Shown one piece after another: positions 44,785-56,893 of a stretch of 64,000 bases of DNA; position 1 is the first letter of the stretch; the number at the start of each line of letters is the position of its first letter. The DNA is from Dasypus novemcinctus (lineage: Eukaryota > Chordata > Mammalia > Cingulata > Dasypodidae). The translations under genes and the position numbers were made by a program. The DNA is taken from positions 113,515,263 through 113,579,262 of the forward strand of contig NC_080677.1 of the NCBI RefSeq assembly GCF_030445035.2, read 5' to 3'. The notes beneath the pieces are model-generated. The model was given only the letters and a program-made list of their open reading frames with translations. It was not told the origin of the DNA and did not search any database.

Positions 44785-45909
44785 CCTTTGGTCGCTTGTG
44801 CTGGGTCCATGTAGATATAGATACTGGTTATATTTTTGCCACTGCACAAACAGGTGAAAGCAGCCAACATGTTATTTATTTATTTTAATTAATTAATTAT
44901 TAATTAATTTCTCTCCCCTGGCCCCCCACCCACCCCAGTTATCTGTTCTCTGTGTCTATTTGCTGCATCTTCTTTGTCTGCTTCTGTTGTCGTGAGTGGC
45001 ATGGGGATCTGTGTTTCTTTTTGTTGCGTCATCTTCTTGTGTCAGCTCTCCATGTATGCGGCACCATTCCTGGGCAGGCTGCATTTTCTTTTGCACTGGG
45101 CGGCTCTCCTTATGGGGTGCACTCCCTGTGTGTGGGGCTCCCCTACGCGGGGACACCCCTGCATGGCACAGCACTCCTTGTACGCATCAGTGCTGCACGT
45201 GGGCCAGCTCCACATGGGTCAAGGAGGCCCTGGGTTTGAACCACGGACCTCCCATGTGGTAGGCAGACGCCCTATCCACTGGGCCAAGTCTGCTTCCCCC
45301 GACATGTTATTAATCACTGTCTCTCAGCCCTCGCAGCCCTTGGTCAGCCGATAATTCTCAAAACTGACAAATGCACCTGCAGACTCCTCTGCTCACCTTC
45401 AGGCATTTCTCCAAGGCCTGGGTATTACTCATATTACTGGCATTCCCTACAACCCTCAGGGACAACCTCTTGTTGAACAGGTCAATGGTACACTTAAAAC
45501 ATGCCTTAACAAGCAACAGCGGGGAGAGGACCCCTGGGAGTTGAATACACCCCATCGCCGTCTTGCGGCTGCATTATTTACTTTAAATTTCCTTAACTGT
45601 GCTACAGACTGTACCACAGCAGCAGAAGGACACTTTCAGGGCCCAGGCAAATGTAGTCCGGCTCCACTAGTACATTGGAAAGGCCTTGCCACAGAACAAT
45701 GGAAGGGACCAGATCCTGTGTTAATATGGGTAAGGGGTTATTGTGTTTTTCCGGAAAAGGCAAGCCAGCCACTGTGGGTGCCAGAGCGAGCTGCACGTCA
45801 TGCCTCAAAGCCTGCCGCAGTTGAGTCGCCTTGTGCCAGTGATGATGGATCCCCATGGCAGACTCACAGTTCTCCTCCTCCTGCTGCCGATCCTCAGACA
45901 CTCGTATGA
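44785..45909 (+). pseudogene. ERV-B integrase, core and C-terminus (sense)
   Basis: In plus-strand frame from about 44785: WVHVDIDTGYIFATAQTG, then across a SINE insertion ALAALGQPIILKTDK, GITHITGIPYNPQGQPLVEQ (the region of the third catalytic acid), and the C-terminal DNA-binding part (DPVLIWVRGYCVFPEK, LWVPERAARHA). It overlaps the start of env. The reading frame is intact for 45541-45909 but shifted upstream. Confidence 0.85.
44877..45301 (-). mobile_element. DAS-SINE inside ERV-B integrase
   Basis: Exact target duplication acatgttatt at 44867-44876 and 45302-45311. Tail complement ttattttaattaattaatta at left. Confidence 0.92.
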
Positions 45910-47440
45910 TTATTGGACTTATTTTCCTACTCCTCCTTTGCTGCGCCCTGTTATGTGGAGTGACCCTTCTGTCCTGGTGTATGTGAACGACACTGCCATG
46001 ATGGGTGGCTTTTTTTCACCTCAGCTGCTCTTAGGTGCTTCTCTCCCCATGATAGTCCTGGCTGCCTGCATACATAACAAGAAAATCAAACCACCTTTGG
46101 TGGTGGTAAGGTGGGCATTGTTTTTGGCCCTTGGGATTTAAACAAATTTATTCAAACCATTAGTAAATGGGGCTTCTCTGCTGATATGCCTGTTGATACC
46201 CACTTACACCCCTATGCCGCTATGCACTAATAATACAAACCTAGAATTTTATGGATTTCCCCTGTGGCGACAATGTGTTTATGTTCCTGCTCATACGCAT
46301 AAGATTACTGGACTCCATAAGCTACTGTATACCTGGGCACAGCGCGTGCACATCCGCATGCCCATCTTAAGTCCACTGGAGGTTTTGTCGGCAGTGTTTT
46401 CACCAGCCCAGAATGAGTACTCCAATGAGACCTTTGGCGATTGGTAGCTGCCACGCATCATATTAACTTTATGAATCCTGGAACGGCAAACTTGCAGCTT
46501 GTGTCTGCCTATGGACTTCAGGCCTGTGTGCCCTCCCCTTATGCTATTGTAGCAGGAACTGTTAACATTACAAAGGTAGAAGAATATTTTTATGTACATT
46601 GTTTGCATTGTAATTTAACTAACTGTGTTACTACTGCTAATTGGGATGATGATCTCTTGACAGTCCATCAGTCAACTTTTGTTATGCTTCCCACACCCTT
46701 AGATACCCCCTGGTATAGTAACACTGGAGAGAGAGTACTGCAAATTATCCAAAAACAATTAGCCACCACCGCCCTCCCCACCCCGCCCTTGAGCTCTAGG
46801 TTTAATTGTAACCTGCATCATCACACTTAGAGCAGTCACTGCATCCTCCATTACTGCCAGACTTGCACTTGCTCAGAGTATTCAAACTGCACATTTTGTT
46901 AATTCCTTAACACATAGTACTTTCATAGCCCTTCAAGACCGAACAAATTGATCACAAATTGGAACAAAAACTAAATGCTTTAGAAGAAACTGTAATCTCC
47001 TTGGGCAATCAGCTTGAGGCTTTACAATATTGAATGCACCTACAGTGTCATTCTCAATTTGTTTTGTGTTACCCCTGTATTATTCAATGATACAAAGTGG
47101 AATTGGACTACTGTTTGTCTCCAATTACAAGGGATTTGGAGTCATGAAAATAATATAGATTTATGGAGCCTACATGATGAAATCCTGGCCCTCTAATCAG
47201 CTCATCTCACTACCTTAAATCCTGAAGATACTGCTAAAAGTCTGTTAAACAGTTTGCAAAATTTTGCCCCTTGGGACATTCTTCATCACAACTTTTGGTA
47301 TCCGTTGGCCCTGGCCTGTCTTTTGCTGTTTCTCTGGTGCCTGCTGCCCATAATCTGTGCACATTTGCAATGGCAGATATACCCCATACAAACTGAAAGC
47401 AGTCAGTTACGTCTAACTCAAAAAGCCCTGTGGCATAATA
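45838..47440 (+). pseudogene. ERV-B env (SU and TM), disrupted
   Basis: It begins in an overlap with integrase. A signal-peptide-like leucine run (LTVLLLLLPIL) leads into YWTYFPTPPLLRPVMW and VYVNDTA, features of HERV-K-type surface subunits. The first frame stops at 46141; more SU frames are at 46193-46447 and 46441-46830. TM follows at about 46830-47440, with an alanine/isoleucine-rich start, a hydrophobic membrane segment (about 47300-47355) and a short tail. Many stops and frameshifts mean no protein. Confidence 0.8.
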
Positions 47441-47588
47441 AGATGTGAACAGCCCCAGTGAAAAATAGCTGCCTAGAACAAATTTACTGTCCTCGCTGAC
47501 TGGTAATCAATGACGGGTAAGAGCCTCAGAGGGGGTCAACCTAAGACAGGCACAGTCGTAGCTGGCAGCCTTTTCCTCAGTTTATAAC

Positions 47589-47600
47589 AAAAAAGGGGGA
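47589..47600 (+). other. ERV-B polypurine tract
   Basis: aaaaaaggggga, two bases before the 3' LTR start; it is the plus-strand primer of the virus. Confidence 0.8.
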
Positions 47601-47602
47601 TA

Positions 47603-48036
47603 TGAGGGGAACCCTGCAAAGCAAGGTCCCTGGAAGCCTGCAAAGCAGGCTCCAAGGTTCACAGAAAGAATGTAGATAACGAAGGAGCCGCCCTTGGGCA
47701 AGGTTATGTGCTGAACAAACTATGCTGAGTATGGATAAGAAGTCTAAGAAAACTGTGCTATCAGAGGGCTAAAAATAATAATAAAGAATAACTTGTGTAT
47801 TTGTAGTGACCTAGAAAAAAGAGCTTCCGGTGAGAGCTGCTGAATGAACTGTTTATGATATAAAAAGAGTGCATAATCAAGCTGGGTGCCCAAGGTAGCT
47901 GTAAGCTCCTGCAAGCTCCTCATGGTCCACCTGGTCCCCACTATTTTGTGTCTTTCATTTCTTCACCCTCTCATCTCCCCTCCTTGGGACTGTGCAGACC
48001 TTGTTCAGCTGTGACTGCACTGTGCAGGTTGCGACA
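47603..48036 (+). mobile_element. ERV-B 3' LTR
   Basis: Starts tgaggggaaccctgcaaagc after the polypurine tract and ends ttgcgaca. It includes gatataaaaagagtgcataa as the TATA region. Its U5 matches the truncated antisense LTR. Length is about 434 bp, typical of short betaretroviral LTRs. A 6-bp flanking repeat cannot be checked because the other proviral end is rearranged. Confidence 0.8.
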
Positions 48037-48566
48037 ATCAGGGACTGCAATGTGCCATTAAGTTTGAAAACCACTCCTCTAGAGAAAAACCAGTTGATTG
48101 GTTGACTGTCCAACTGTTCTGATTTGTCCAAGACTGACCCCGAGGAATTTGCCTAACCTTGCTAAGCCTTCTTATCAAAAATATAAGCTTTATGATAATA
48201 ATACCTACCAGTAGAGTTATTTTGAACCTGAATGGGAAAATAGACACAATGCATTTAATATAATGTTTAACACTGTCCTTTTTTCATCTGTCCTTCTCTG
48301 GTGCTTTTCCTCTTTCACTGTACCTCCCTTTGCCCAACAGACTGATCCATGGGTCTCATGCTATCTCAGTGGGTCCTCTACCCTTTGAAATGTTTTCCCC
48401 CTTTACCTGTATAAAAATGGAGATTATAGGTGACATGTGGTCTATGTACAGCATGGAGCACCATGTGGAAAACACAGGACGTGGCAGCTACAAGTTATGG
48501 TATATAGTTTTGAGTGAAAAAAATAAGCAGATAGACATATAATAAAATTCCATTTACATAAGATTA
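48037..48566. other. No gene; possible old L1 trace at the end
   Basis: Mostly unrecognised. From about 48480 (ttttgagtgaaaaaaataag, ttccatttacataag) it looks like an old L1 3' end in sense. Confidence 0.35.
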
Positions 48567-48582
48567 AAACACATGTATACTT

Positions 48583-48790
48583 GGGGAGTGGATGTGGCTC
48601 AAGTGGTTGAGAACCTGCTTCCTAATTGGGAGGTCTCAGGTTTGGTTCCCAGTGCCTCCTAAAAACAAAACAAACAACTAGCAAACAAATGAAAAAACTA
48701 ACTTAGGGGAGCCGATGTGGTTCAGTGGTTGAGCACCAACTTCCCACATATAAGGTCTAGGTTTCAACCCCTGGCCCCAGTACAACAAAC
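48583..48790 (+). mobile_element. DAS-SINE, short dimeric
   Basis: Two short tRNA-like units (ggggagtggatgtggctcaa and ggggagccgatgtggttcag) are separated by an A-rich linker. Exact 16-bp target duplication aaacacatgtatactt at 48567-48582 and 48791-48806. Confidence 0.92.
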
Positions 48791-48806
48791 AAACACATGT
48801 ATACTT

Positions 48807-49575
48807 AATACCAATAAATATTATGAAAGAATATGTTGAAATAATGCATATCAAACACATTTTTAAAATGATGGCCTGACAATGGGGAATGGAGATAGAA
48901 TAAATTCATAAATCCACATATTAAACAAGCAAGAGAGGGTTCGTATGAACCAATGACAGACACGTGCCATGGACTGAGTCAGTCGAATGTCCCCTAGGCT
49001 CAAATACACAAATGAATAATTATATAAATGGATATTTTGCAATGTATATTTTTGAAGGATGCAAAGACAAAAATTTATGAAGCAAATGCTTGATTTCCCA
49101 CGTACATACCAGGACCCCATTCCTGGAGACCCTCTCTTACGAGAACATGATTTTGTTGGGCAACAGAAGTAAAGCTTAAGAGCTCTGTCCTCTTCTGGTA
49201 ATATTTCCCCCAAATGTTTTTTCCCTTAATATGCCTACAGAAGACTAATTTTTCCTAAATTACAAGTGTGAGCACTTATCAATTTAGAGATCTAGGATCA
49301 TTGTGAGTCATTGATTTGCAGTTTTCTCACTGTTTCCCACTGGTATCAAAGGGGCTAGGGGTTATTCAACCTAATGGAAATAAACAGTTTTCCCCTTACA
49401 GAAGAGTTCAGGCTTTGAAAATGAATCAAAGGCAAACCCAAGACCTGGTAAAGAGTCTTTTGTTGGAAAATTTAAATGATTCCTAAAAACTTAATTCCTC
49501 ACTACCCAGTCCCTACTCTCTGCTATCTAAAAACAACTATAACAAAGAATTCTATAATAAAATGGCTGGAATTGA
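48807..49575. other. No recognised feature
   Basis: AT-rich, no supported gene or repeat. Confidence 0.4.
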
Positions 49576-49579
49576 AATG

Positions 49580-49733
49580 CTTAGACATGAAAGGCTTTTC
49601 TGTATACCAGCAATAGCCACTAGAAATTATAACAAAAAAAGATTCTATTTCACAATAGCACCAAAAGACTTAAGAAATAAGCTCAATAAACTATCTGTGG
49701 TAATTATAGGAAGGAAACAACAAAATGTTGCTT
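49580..49733 (+). repeat. Old L1 ORF2 piece (sense), left of an insertion
   Basis: 'aggcttttctgtataccagc' and 'tcacaatagcaccaaaagac' are the L1 ORF2 part just after the RT palm. The same element seems to resume at 50216 after an inserted LTR-like unit. Confidence 0.5.
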
Positions 49734-49739
49734 AAGGAG

Positions 49740-50205
49740 TATGGTGGCTTGGAGCTATGTACCCCAGAAAAACATGTTCTTAATCCATTCCTGTGGGTGT
49801 GCATGTTTGTAAATGAGACCTTTTGATGAAGTTATTTCAATTAAGGTGTGGCCCAGCTGAGTCAGGATAGGTCTTAATTCTATTACTGAACGCCCTCTAC
49901 TGTAAGGCTTTATAGGGGAGGTAACTGAGAGAGAGAGAGAGAGAGAAAGTCAGAAGGAGTAGCCAGAAGCTGAAAGTCAATGGAACCCTGAATAAGAAAG
50001 AGAAGCCAGGAGAGCAATGTGCACTGCCCCATGTGACAAAAAAGCCAAAGCTAAGGAACACTGGCAGCCAGTCCCAGAATGCCACAGTCTTGATGGTACC
50101 TTGGTTCCTAACTTCTCCTTGCCTCAAAACTTTGTGCCAACAAATTCTCATTCTTTAAGCCAAGCCATTGCATGGCACTTGTTTTGGCAGCTAGAAAACT
50201 AAAAC
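49740..50205 (+). mobile_element. Unclassified ~465-bp LTR-like element, copy 2
   Basis: Matches 4529-4989 end to end (tggcttggagctatgt, ccttttgatgaagttatttc, aaggtgtggcccagc, end aaaactaaaac). Flanked by aaggag at 49734-49739 and 50206-50211. It includes a (ga)n run at about 49927-49945 that is absent from copy 1. Confidence 0.65.
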
Positions 50206-50215
50206 AAGGAGATAA

Positions 50216-50830
50216 AAAAAATACTTGAGTAAATAGACACTGTATTTCTTATTGGAAAGACTACATAGTGTTTAAAATGCCAATTCTATGCAAATTAAAA
50301 CACAATTCCATTTAAAAACCCAGCAAATTCTTTTGAAATGTGACAAAAATGATTTTTTAAAAATGTTTCCAGAAAAATAACATGAAAAAATATGTAAAAA
50401 TATTTTTAAAGGAGTGCAATGAGGAGGATTTGCCTTTTGAGATATTAAGGCATACTGTAAATCCATGGTAACTAAAACTGATTGATTGAGGTAAAGGAGA
50501 CAAAAAGACTTATGAAAGAAAATGGAGAGTTCACAAAGCCACCCTGGTATATACAAAAGCTTCATGTATAAGTTGCCAGTTTTACTTTTCAAAATGGTTA
50601 AAAATTTTTTAAAAAGAAAGCATGTGACGTTGTGTGTTGGTGCAGGGAAATAAGTCCTGCTGTTGGGAGTCTTAAATGGTATAATATTTTTGGAGGGCAA
50701 CTTAGTAATAGGTTTGACCAGTAATCCTATTTCTAGGAATTTAGTCTTTCTCTAGAAATCTGGTCTGTAGAAATAATCAGTTATGCCAAAATGTTCATAA
50801 ATGATAATGTTCATCCCAGTATTAATAAGG
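50216..50830 (+). repeat. Old L1 ORF2 piece (sense), right of an insertion
   Basis: 'caaagccaccctggtatata', 'gtgttggtgcagggaaataa' and 'accagtaatcctatttctag' are late ORF2 phrases of an old L1. Highly decayed. Confidence 0.45.
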
Positions 50831-52914
50831 CAACCTGAGATGTAACGTCCTATAAGTATAAATGGTATCATATCAATAGTAAAAATAAAACTTCCTTGGC
50901 TTTTCCCTTTACATCCTTATCTCCACCCCTAACCCCACATACCTTCATTCTCCTGAAAACAAAGGTCCAAATATTTCTGTAAATCCCGTGCGTGGTAGTT
51001 TAAAAATATGCCCACATTTTTTTTTTGTTTTTATTTCTCTATTTTTAACTTTATTTTGAAATACTTTCAAACTTATAGGACAGTTACAAAAATAATACAA
51101 ACCCCATTCGGAGAACTACAATGTAATCCTACGACCTCCACACCCCCAGAAACTCAGATCCATCAATTTTAACATTTTGCCGTATTTACTGTATCATTCC
51201 ACCTACCTGTCTGTCTGTCCCTCTATTTATCAGTCCATATTCTGAACACTTGAGTGTAGGTTATATACATCATTCTTTTGAACACTAAACACTGCCATGT
51301 ATATTTCCTTAGAACAGGAATATTCAGTTAACTCACTACCTTAAGTGCAGTTATCCAGTTCAAGAAATTTAACATTGATAAAAACTTACAGTCTATATTT
51401 CAATTTTACGTATGTCCAAATTATGTCCTTTTAGACTTTCCCCCCTCCCTTGCTAGATCTCATCCAGGATCATGTGTTGCATTTAATTGTTGTCTCTTTA
51501 GTTGTTCTTTTTTTTAAAAAAAAATTGGGGTAACATATATACAACATAAACTTTCCCATCTTAAACCCTTCCAAGTATAACATTTAATGGGATGAATCAC
51601 ATTCACAATGTTGCAGTATCTTTACCACCTTCCATCACTAAAACTTAAATATCTCCCCAAACAGAAACCCTATGGTCATTATGCATTAACTTCCCATTCT
51701 TCCTGCCCCTGGCAACCTGTCTTTATGAGATTGTATATTCTCTGACAGTTTCTTTGTAGTTACCATGAGGCTTAAATTTAACATCCTAGATCTATAACAA
51801 CCTCATTTTCTTTGATTCCAACTTAAATTCAATAGTAGACACAAACTATGTTCCTATCCCCTCCATCCCCCACTTTTATCCTAGTTCTTGCCATAAACTG
51901 CATGTTTATAGAAGAGTCCAAAACCACTGATTTATCATTACGTCTTATGCATTTGCTTTTTAGATCCTGTAGGAATTAAAAAATAGTGACAACAAAAATA
52001 TAGTATTACTGACATTTATCTTTACCCATGTTGTTACCTTTACCAGAGATCTTTTATTTCTTAATTTGGTTTCAATCTATTATCTAGTGCTCTTTCCTTT
52101 CAATCTGTAGAATTCTCTGCAGCATTTCTCATATGGCTGGTCTAGTGGTAATGAACTCCTTCAGCTTTTGTTTATCTTAGCTTAAACTATCCCTCATTTT
52201 TGAAAGACAGTTTTGCCATATATAGAATTCTTTCTTGGTTGACAATTTTTTGGTTTCAAACACTTTAAATATATGTCTTCTCACTGTCTTCTTGCCTCCA
52301 TGGTTTATAATGAGAAATCAGCATTTAATCTTATTGATGTGCCCTTACATGTGAAACACTGCTTCTTGTGACTTTCAGAATTCTCTCTTTATCTTTGGCA
52401 TTTGACATTTTGACATGGTATGGGTTCATTCTCTCTGGAGTTTATTCAGGGTCTTGGATATGTATATTTATGTTTTACTTAAAAATGGGAAGTTTTCAGC
52501 CACTATTTCTTTGGATATTCTTTTTCTTCTCCTTATGGCACTCCCACATGCATATATTGGTATGCCTAATGGTGTCCCACATGTTCCTCAGGCTCTGTTC
52601 ACTTTACTTTTTTCTTCTTTCTGCTCCTCAGATAGAATGGTTACAATTGTCTTATCTTCAAGTTCTCTGATTTTTTTTCCCTGTCAGCTCCAATCTGCTG
52701 TTGAAACCCTCTATAAAATTTTAAATTTCTGTTATTGGGTCATAAGATCTGTTTGGTTCCTTTTCATAATTTTCATCTCTCTGTTGATAGTCTCTGTGTG
52801 CATCTGTTGTTTTCCTGATGTCCTTTAGTTCTTTGTCCCTGTTTTCCTTTAGCTCTTTGATCATTTTAGAACTACATTTTGAAAATCTTTGTCTGGAATG
52901 TCCCAGGGCTAGTC

Positions 52915-52930
52915 CTAATTGATGGTTTCT
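52915..52930. repeat. Target-site duplication, left copy
   Basis: ctaattgatggtttct, identical to 53504-53519; it brackets the young L1 piece. Confidence 0.9.
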
Positions 52931-53503
52931 TTTTTCCTTTAAATAGATTAAAAAAAAATTTTTTTTTAAGATACATAGATCATACAAGATGTTACATCAA
53001 AAACTATAAGAGGATCCCATACACCCCCACTCCTCCCACATCACCAAATGCTTTCATTAGTGTGGCACATTCATTGCAATTGATGAATACATTTTGCAGC
53101 ACTGCTACACAGCATGGATTATAGTTTACATTTAGTTTACACTCTCTCCCAGTCCATTCAGTGGGTTATGGAAGGATATTTGATGTCCTGCATCTGTACC
53201 TGCAGTATCATTCAGGACAACTCCAAGTCCTGAAAATACCCCCATATCACACCTCTTCTTCCCTCTCCCTGCCCTTAGCAACTCCTGTGGCCACTGTCTC
53301 CACATCAATGATACAGTTTCTTCCATTACTAGAGTCACAATAATTCTATAGTAGAACACCGTTAAGTCCACTCTAATCCATATTTTATTCCTCCATCCTG
53401 AGGACCCTGGGATGGCGATGCCCACTTGGCCTCTGACTTGAGAGGGGGCTTAGATCCCACATGGTTGATGGATGGAATTCTCTTCCTTGCAAATGTAGAC
53501 TCT
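52931..53503 (-). mobile_element. 5'-truncated L1, 3' UTR only (antisense)
   Basis: Begins with the complement of a mixed A-tail, followed by the same 3' UTR as the 9.6-kb L1 (plus-strand 'acaactccaagtcctgaaaa', 'tggacttaacgg'-side phrases). About 570 bp long. The exact 16-bp target duplication shows a standard target-primed insertion into the older L1. Confidence 0.9.
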
Positions 53504-53519
53504 CTAATTGATGGTTTCT
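53504..53519. repeat. Target-site duplication, right copy
   Basis: Identical to 52915-52930. Confidence 0.9.
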
Positions 53520-54012
53520 AATGTTTTAATAACTGCTTTGCCTGGGCCACTTCTTTATATGTTTTGTAACCTTTTGTTGAAACCTAGACATTTTGATTTT
53601 TAATGAGTTATCAATGGAATTTAGACTCTGAGGCTTCTGTTCCTTAAACTTATATCCAACTAGTGTTATGAAAGAGCTTCCTTGATTGTGAGGAGCTTGT
53701 TACTGTAGTTCTTTAACTTTTCTTGGGCTTTGAGAAAGATGTTTCTGCAAGTTCTTGTTGGTTGTTCAATGCTTCTGTGGGTGGACAGAGACTGAGATCT
53801 TGAAGCTTCACCATCTTTTACAGGGTGGGGATCATTTCTCTTCATCTTGATTTGGTTGAAGAAAAGTCCCAGGGACTAATGGGTTTTAACACCTTTAATA
53901 AGACCCCCTTAACTTCCCTGCTTCAGGCACAGCTCCTGGAATTTGTGCAGCCCCTGTTCTCTCTTCTGGGAAGCAAGCTCCTCAGCTGTTTTGAGAGGCT
54001 GTTCCGCGCTGT

Positions 54013-54078
54013 TTACCCAAGGCCTCCCATATAGTAGATGGGAACCCAATCACCTGAGCCATATCCACCTCCCAATAT
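54013..54078 (-). repeat. DAS-SINE head fragment
   Basis: aaggcctcccatatagtaga followed by cacctgagccatatccacct is the reverse of a SINE head. No tail, no target duplication. Confidence 0.65.
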
Positions 54079-54347
54079 ATTCTTAAAGGGACTGTGCAAT
54101 TGATTTAACATGTATACTCTGTATGGACTATTCCCAGAATAATGTTCATAAAAATCATCATTACAAGATACACACTTCTACTGGAGGAGGTTTTCTGACT
54201 CTGGAGACACAAACACATGGAAAACTGGTCCTTTCTGTTTAGAATGATGGAAGTTATGATAATGGATAATGGTGATGGTAGCACAACATTGTGAATGTAA
54301 TGTACAACTGAATTGTACAGTTGAAAGTGGATAAATGGAAAATTTTG

Positions 54348-54350
<3 letters not shown>

Positions 54351-54391
<41 letters not shown>
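54351..54391. repeat. (TA)n microsatellite
   Basis: About 20 uninterrupted TA units. Confidence 0.95.
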
Positions 54392-54393
<2 letters not shown>

Positions 54394-54639
54394 CCAGAAT
54401 GAAATTAAAAAAAAAAACCATAGAACTTTGTACAACAAAGAGTGACCCCTAAGGTAAACTGTGGACTAATAGAATAAAAATAATAACATTGCTTCATCAA
54501 TTATAACAAAGTTACCACACCAATGCCAAATGTTAATAATAGGGGAAATGTGTGTGTGGGGGGGTATTTTAGAACTCTGTATTACCTGAATGATTTTTCT
54601 GTAAACTTACAGTAGTTCTAATTGAAAAAGAAAAAGAAA

Positions 54640-55752
54640 AGAAAGAAAAACACAACCTACAGATTGGGAGAAAATATTTGGAAACCATGTATCTGATAAG
54701 GATTTAATATCCAGAATATATAAAGAATTCTTAAAGTCAACAACAAAAAGACAAACAACTCAGTTAAGAAATGAGCAAAAAACATGAATAGACATTTTTC
54801 CAATGAAGATAAAGATTTGGCCACAAGGCACATGAAAAGATTCTCAATCATTAGCCATCAGGGAAATATAAATCAAAACTATAATGAGGGAAATGGACTT
54901 GGCCCAGTGGTTAGGACATCGGTCTACCACATGGGAGGTCCGCAGTTCAAACCCCGGGCCTCCTTGACCCATGTGGAGCTGGCCCATGCGCAGTGCTGAT
55001 GCACACAAGGAGTGCCGTGTCATGCAGGGGTGTCCCCCCGCGTGTAGGGGAGCCCCACGTGCAAGGAGTGTGCCCCATTTGGAGAGCTGCCCAGCACAAA
55101 AGAAAGTGCAGCCTGCCCAGGAATGGTGCCACACACACGGAGAGCTGACACAGCAAGATGACACAACAACAACAACAAAACCCACAGATTCCCATGCCAC
55201 TGACAACAACAGAAGCGGACAAAGAAACAAGACGAAGAGAACAGACAACCGGGGTGGGGGGGGGGGAGGGGAGAGAAATAAATAAATAAATAAATAAAAT
55301 CTTAAAAAAAAAACTACAATGAGATACCATTTCATTTTCACTGGAAAGAGTACTATTAAAAAATGGAAAATAACAAATGTTGGAGAGAATAAAGAGAAAT
55401 GGGATCCTTCATACATTGCTGGTGGGAATGTCAGATGGTGCAGCCACCATGAATAACAGTTTGGAGGTTCCTTAGAAAGTTAAGTATAGATTTACCAAGT
55501 AACTCAGCAACCCCAATTCTAGGTATATACACAGAGGGATTGAAAGCAGGTACCTGAACAGATTTTGCACACCAAAGTTCATAGTGGCATTATTCACAAC
55601 TGGCACAAGGTAGAAGCAACCCAATGTCCATCGACAGATGAATGGATAAACAAAATGTGGTATATCTATACATGAGTACATACAATAAAATAAATGAAGA
55701 CATCATGTTGAGTGAAATCAGCTAGACACAAAATGACAAATATTGCACAACC
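54640..55752 (+). mobile_element. L1 ORF2 3' part (sense), interrupted
   Basis: 'tgggagaaaatatttggaaa', 'atcagggaaatataaatcaa', 'gctggtgggaatgtcagatg' and 'aatgtccatcgacagatgaa' are successive late ORF2 phrases in sense. A DAS-SINE sits at 54889. The text stops at an LTR (55757) and resumes after it at 56899 (ttatatgatataattagaat). Confidence 0.8.
54889..55309 (+). mobile_element. DAS-SINE
   Basis: Target duplication aaaacta(t/c)aatgag at 54875-54888 and 55310-55323. Tail is an aaataaataaataaataaat run and A-run. The head is gggaaatggacttggcccag. Confidence 0.92.
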
Positions 55753-55756
55753 TCAC

Positions 55757-56893
55757 TGTTAGTGATGTGGGCTCTGGGTGAGAGGCTCTTTATCACTTCG
55801 GAGATAACCTTAACCTAGGCTGTCTGTCCTGACTTGTGGGTGTGGGATGATGGGGGGCTGCAGTCCTGCCCTTGGTGACCATGGCAACAACTCCAGTCCC
55901 AGGAAACAGTTTATCAAAGCAAACTCTATAGACTCTGACTATTCAGGGGAAATGCAAACCAAATGTGCTAAAAGCCTATCTAGAATGTACGAAGTCCATG
56001 CTAAAAGCTTAACTAGGATGTGGAAGATATATGCTAATTCAAGCCTATTGAGAACTGAAACAAAAGAACCATTTGGCCTTTCCTCTCTGTATAAAAGGGA
56101 CTCAAGCATCTTGTTCGGGGCTCGGGATTGAAACAGAAAGCTCCTGAGTCCGGCTGGCCATCAATAAACCATTTTCCTTCTCAAAATCATTCCTGAGTCC
56201 TGACCTCTCTATACACAAATAATTGGACCTCTCTCAAATTCTATAACATTAGAGGTTTGCAAAAATTAACAAGCCATAGCTCAGTTTCCCCTGAGATGCA
56301 CTGAGAAAAAGTCAAACCCTCTCCCCTGTGTCCAAGGGCATGGCTCGGCACTTTCCCACAGGTTAAACAAAGAAACCTGTAGAGACAGGTATGGAGGGAG
56401 ATAGAGATCTTCACTATCTGTGTATCAGAGGGAGATGGAGATCTTTACTACCTCTACCTGAATATCAGAGGGAGAAGGGAATCTTCACTATTTACATATG
56501 GAAGGGACATAAAGAAACCCTTTAATCCCTACAGATCAAAAGAAACATCTGCTCCTGCAGCATTCCAAGAAACCATAAACTCCCTAACCAACTATTCTCT
56601 AGTCAGGGCAAATCTTTGCCTCTAGGGCTTCCTATTGGTCCCTGCACCTCACTCAGACCCTCACCCTCCTCCCACTAACTATCATTTCCCCACCTAGGAA
56701 AGTTCTGCATAAATTCAAGTCCCCCCCTTCCAGGAGTGGGCTGAAGTCTCTCTTCAGACTCCCACCATGCTGGTGGGGGGGCTGAAGTCTGTTCTTCAGA
56801 CCCCCTCCATTGAGAGAACTTCTCAATAAATTTTTTCTCTGCCTGTGGTCATATTAGTCTCCATGTCCCAGTGAACGCCGTTTTTCTCCAACA
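55757..56893 (+). mobile_element. LTR, family Y, holding another LTR
   Basis: After removing the inserted LTR (55763-56248 plus one ttag) it is about 647 bp, starting tgttagaggtttgc and ending ttctccaaca. It is flanked by ctcac at 55752-55756 and 56894-56898 inside an L1. It contains a CCAAT-box complement (cctattggtccc at about 56629-56640), a purine-rich repeat of agggagat-type units (56390-56480) and a polyadenylation signal (aataaa, 56825-56830). The layout resembles gammaretroviral LTRs. No internal genes. Confidence 0.75.
55763..56248 (+). mobile_element. Solo LTR, family X, copy 2
   Basis: Starts tgatgtgggctctgggtgag, ends aattctataaca, with exact 4-bp duplications ttag at 55759-55762 and 56249-56252. 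TATA (tataaaa) at 56090-56096, aataaa at 56163-56168. It has two copies of the ctaaaagc phrase where copy 1 has three. Nearly the same sequence as 37663-38169. Confidence 0.9.

Larger units (their letters stand above)
51020..54005 (-). mobile_element. Old L1(s), antisense, 3' UTR to ORF1
   Basis: Plus-strand text at 51030-51240 and 51490-51750 is the reverse of L1 3' UTRs. At 52040-52910 it matches ORF1 of the other L1s (plus-strand 'ctgtcttcttgcctccatgg', 'gagaaatcagcatttaatct'). Most of ORF2 is missing, so these are deleted or separate fragments. A younger L1 3' piece is inserted at 52931-53503. Confidence 0.6.

Noticed and set aside
44880-44912. taattaattaattattaatt run as a possible homeobox site cluster or origin
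   Set aside because: It is the complement of the A-rich tail of the DAS-SINE at 44877-45301.
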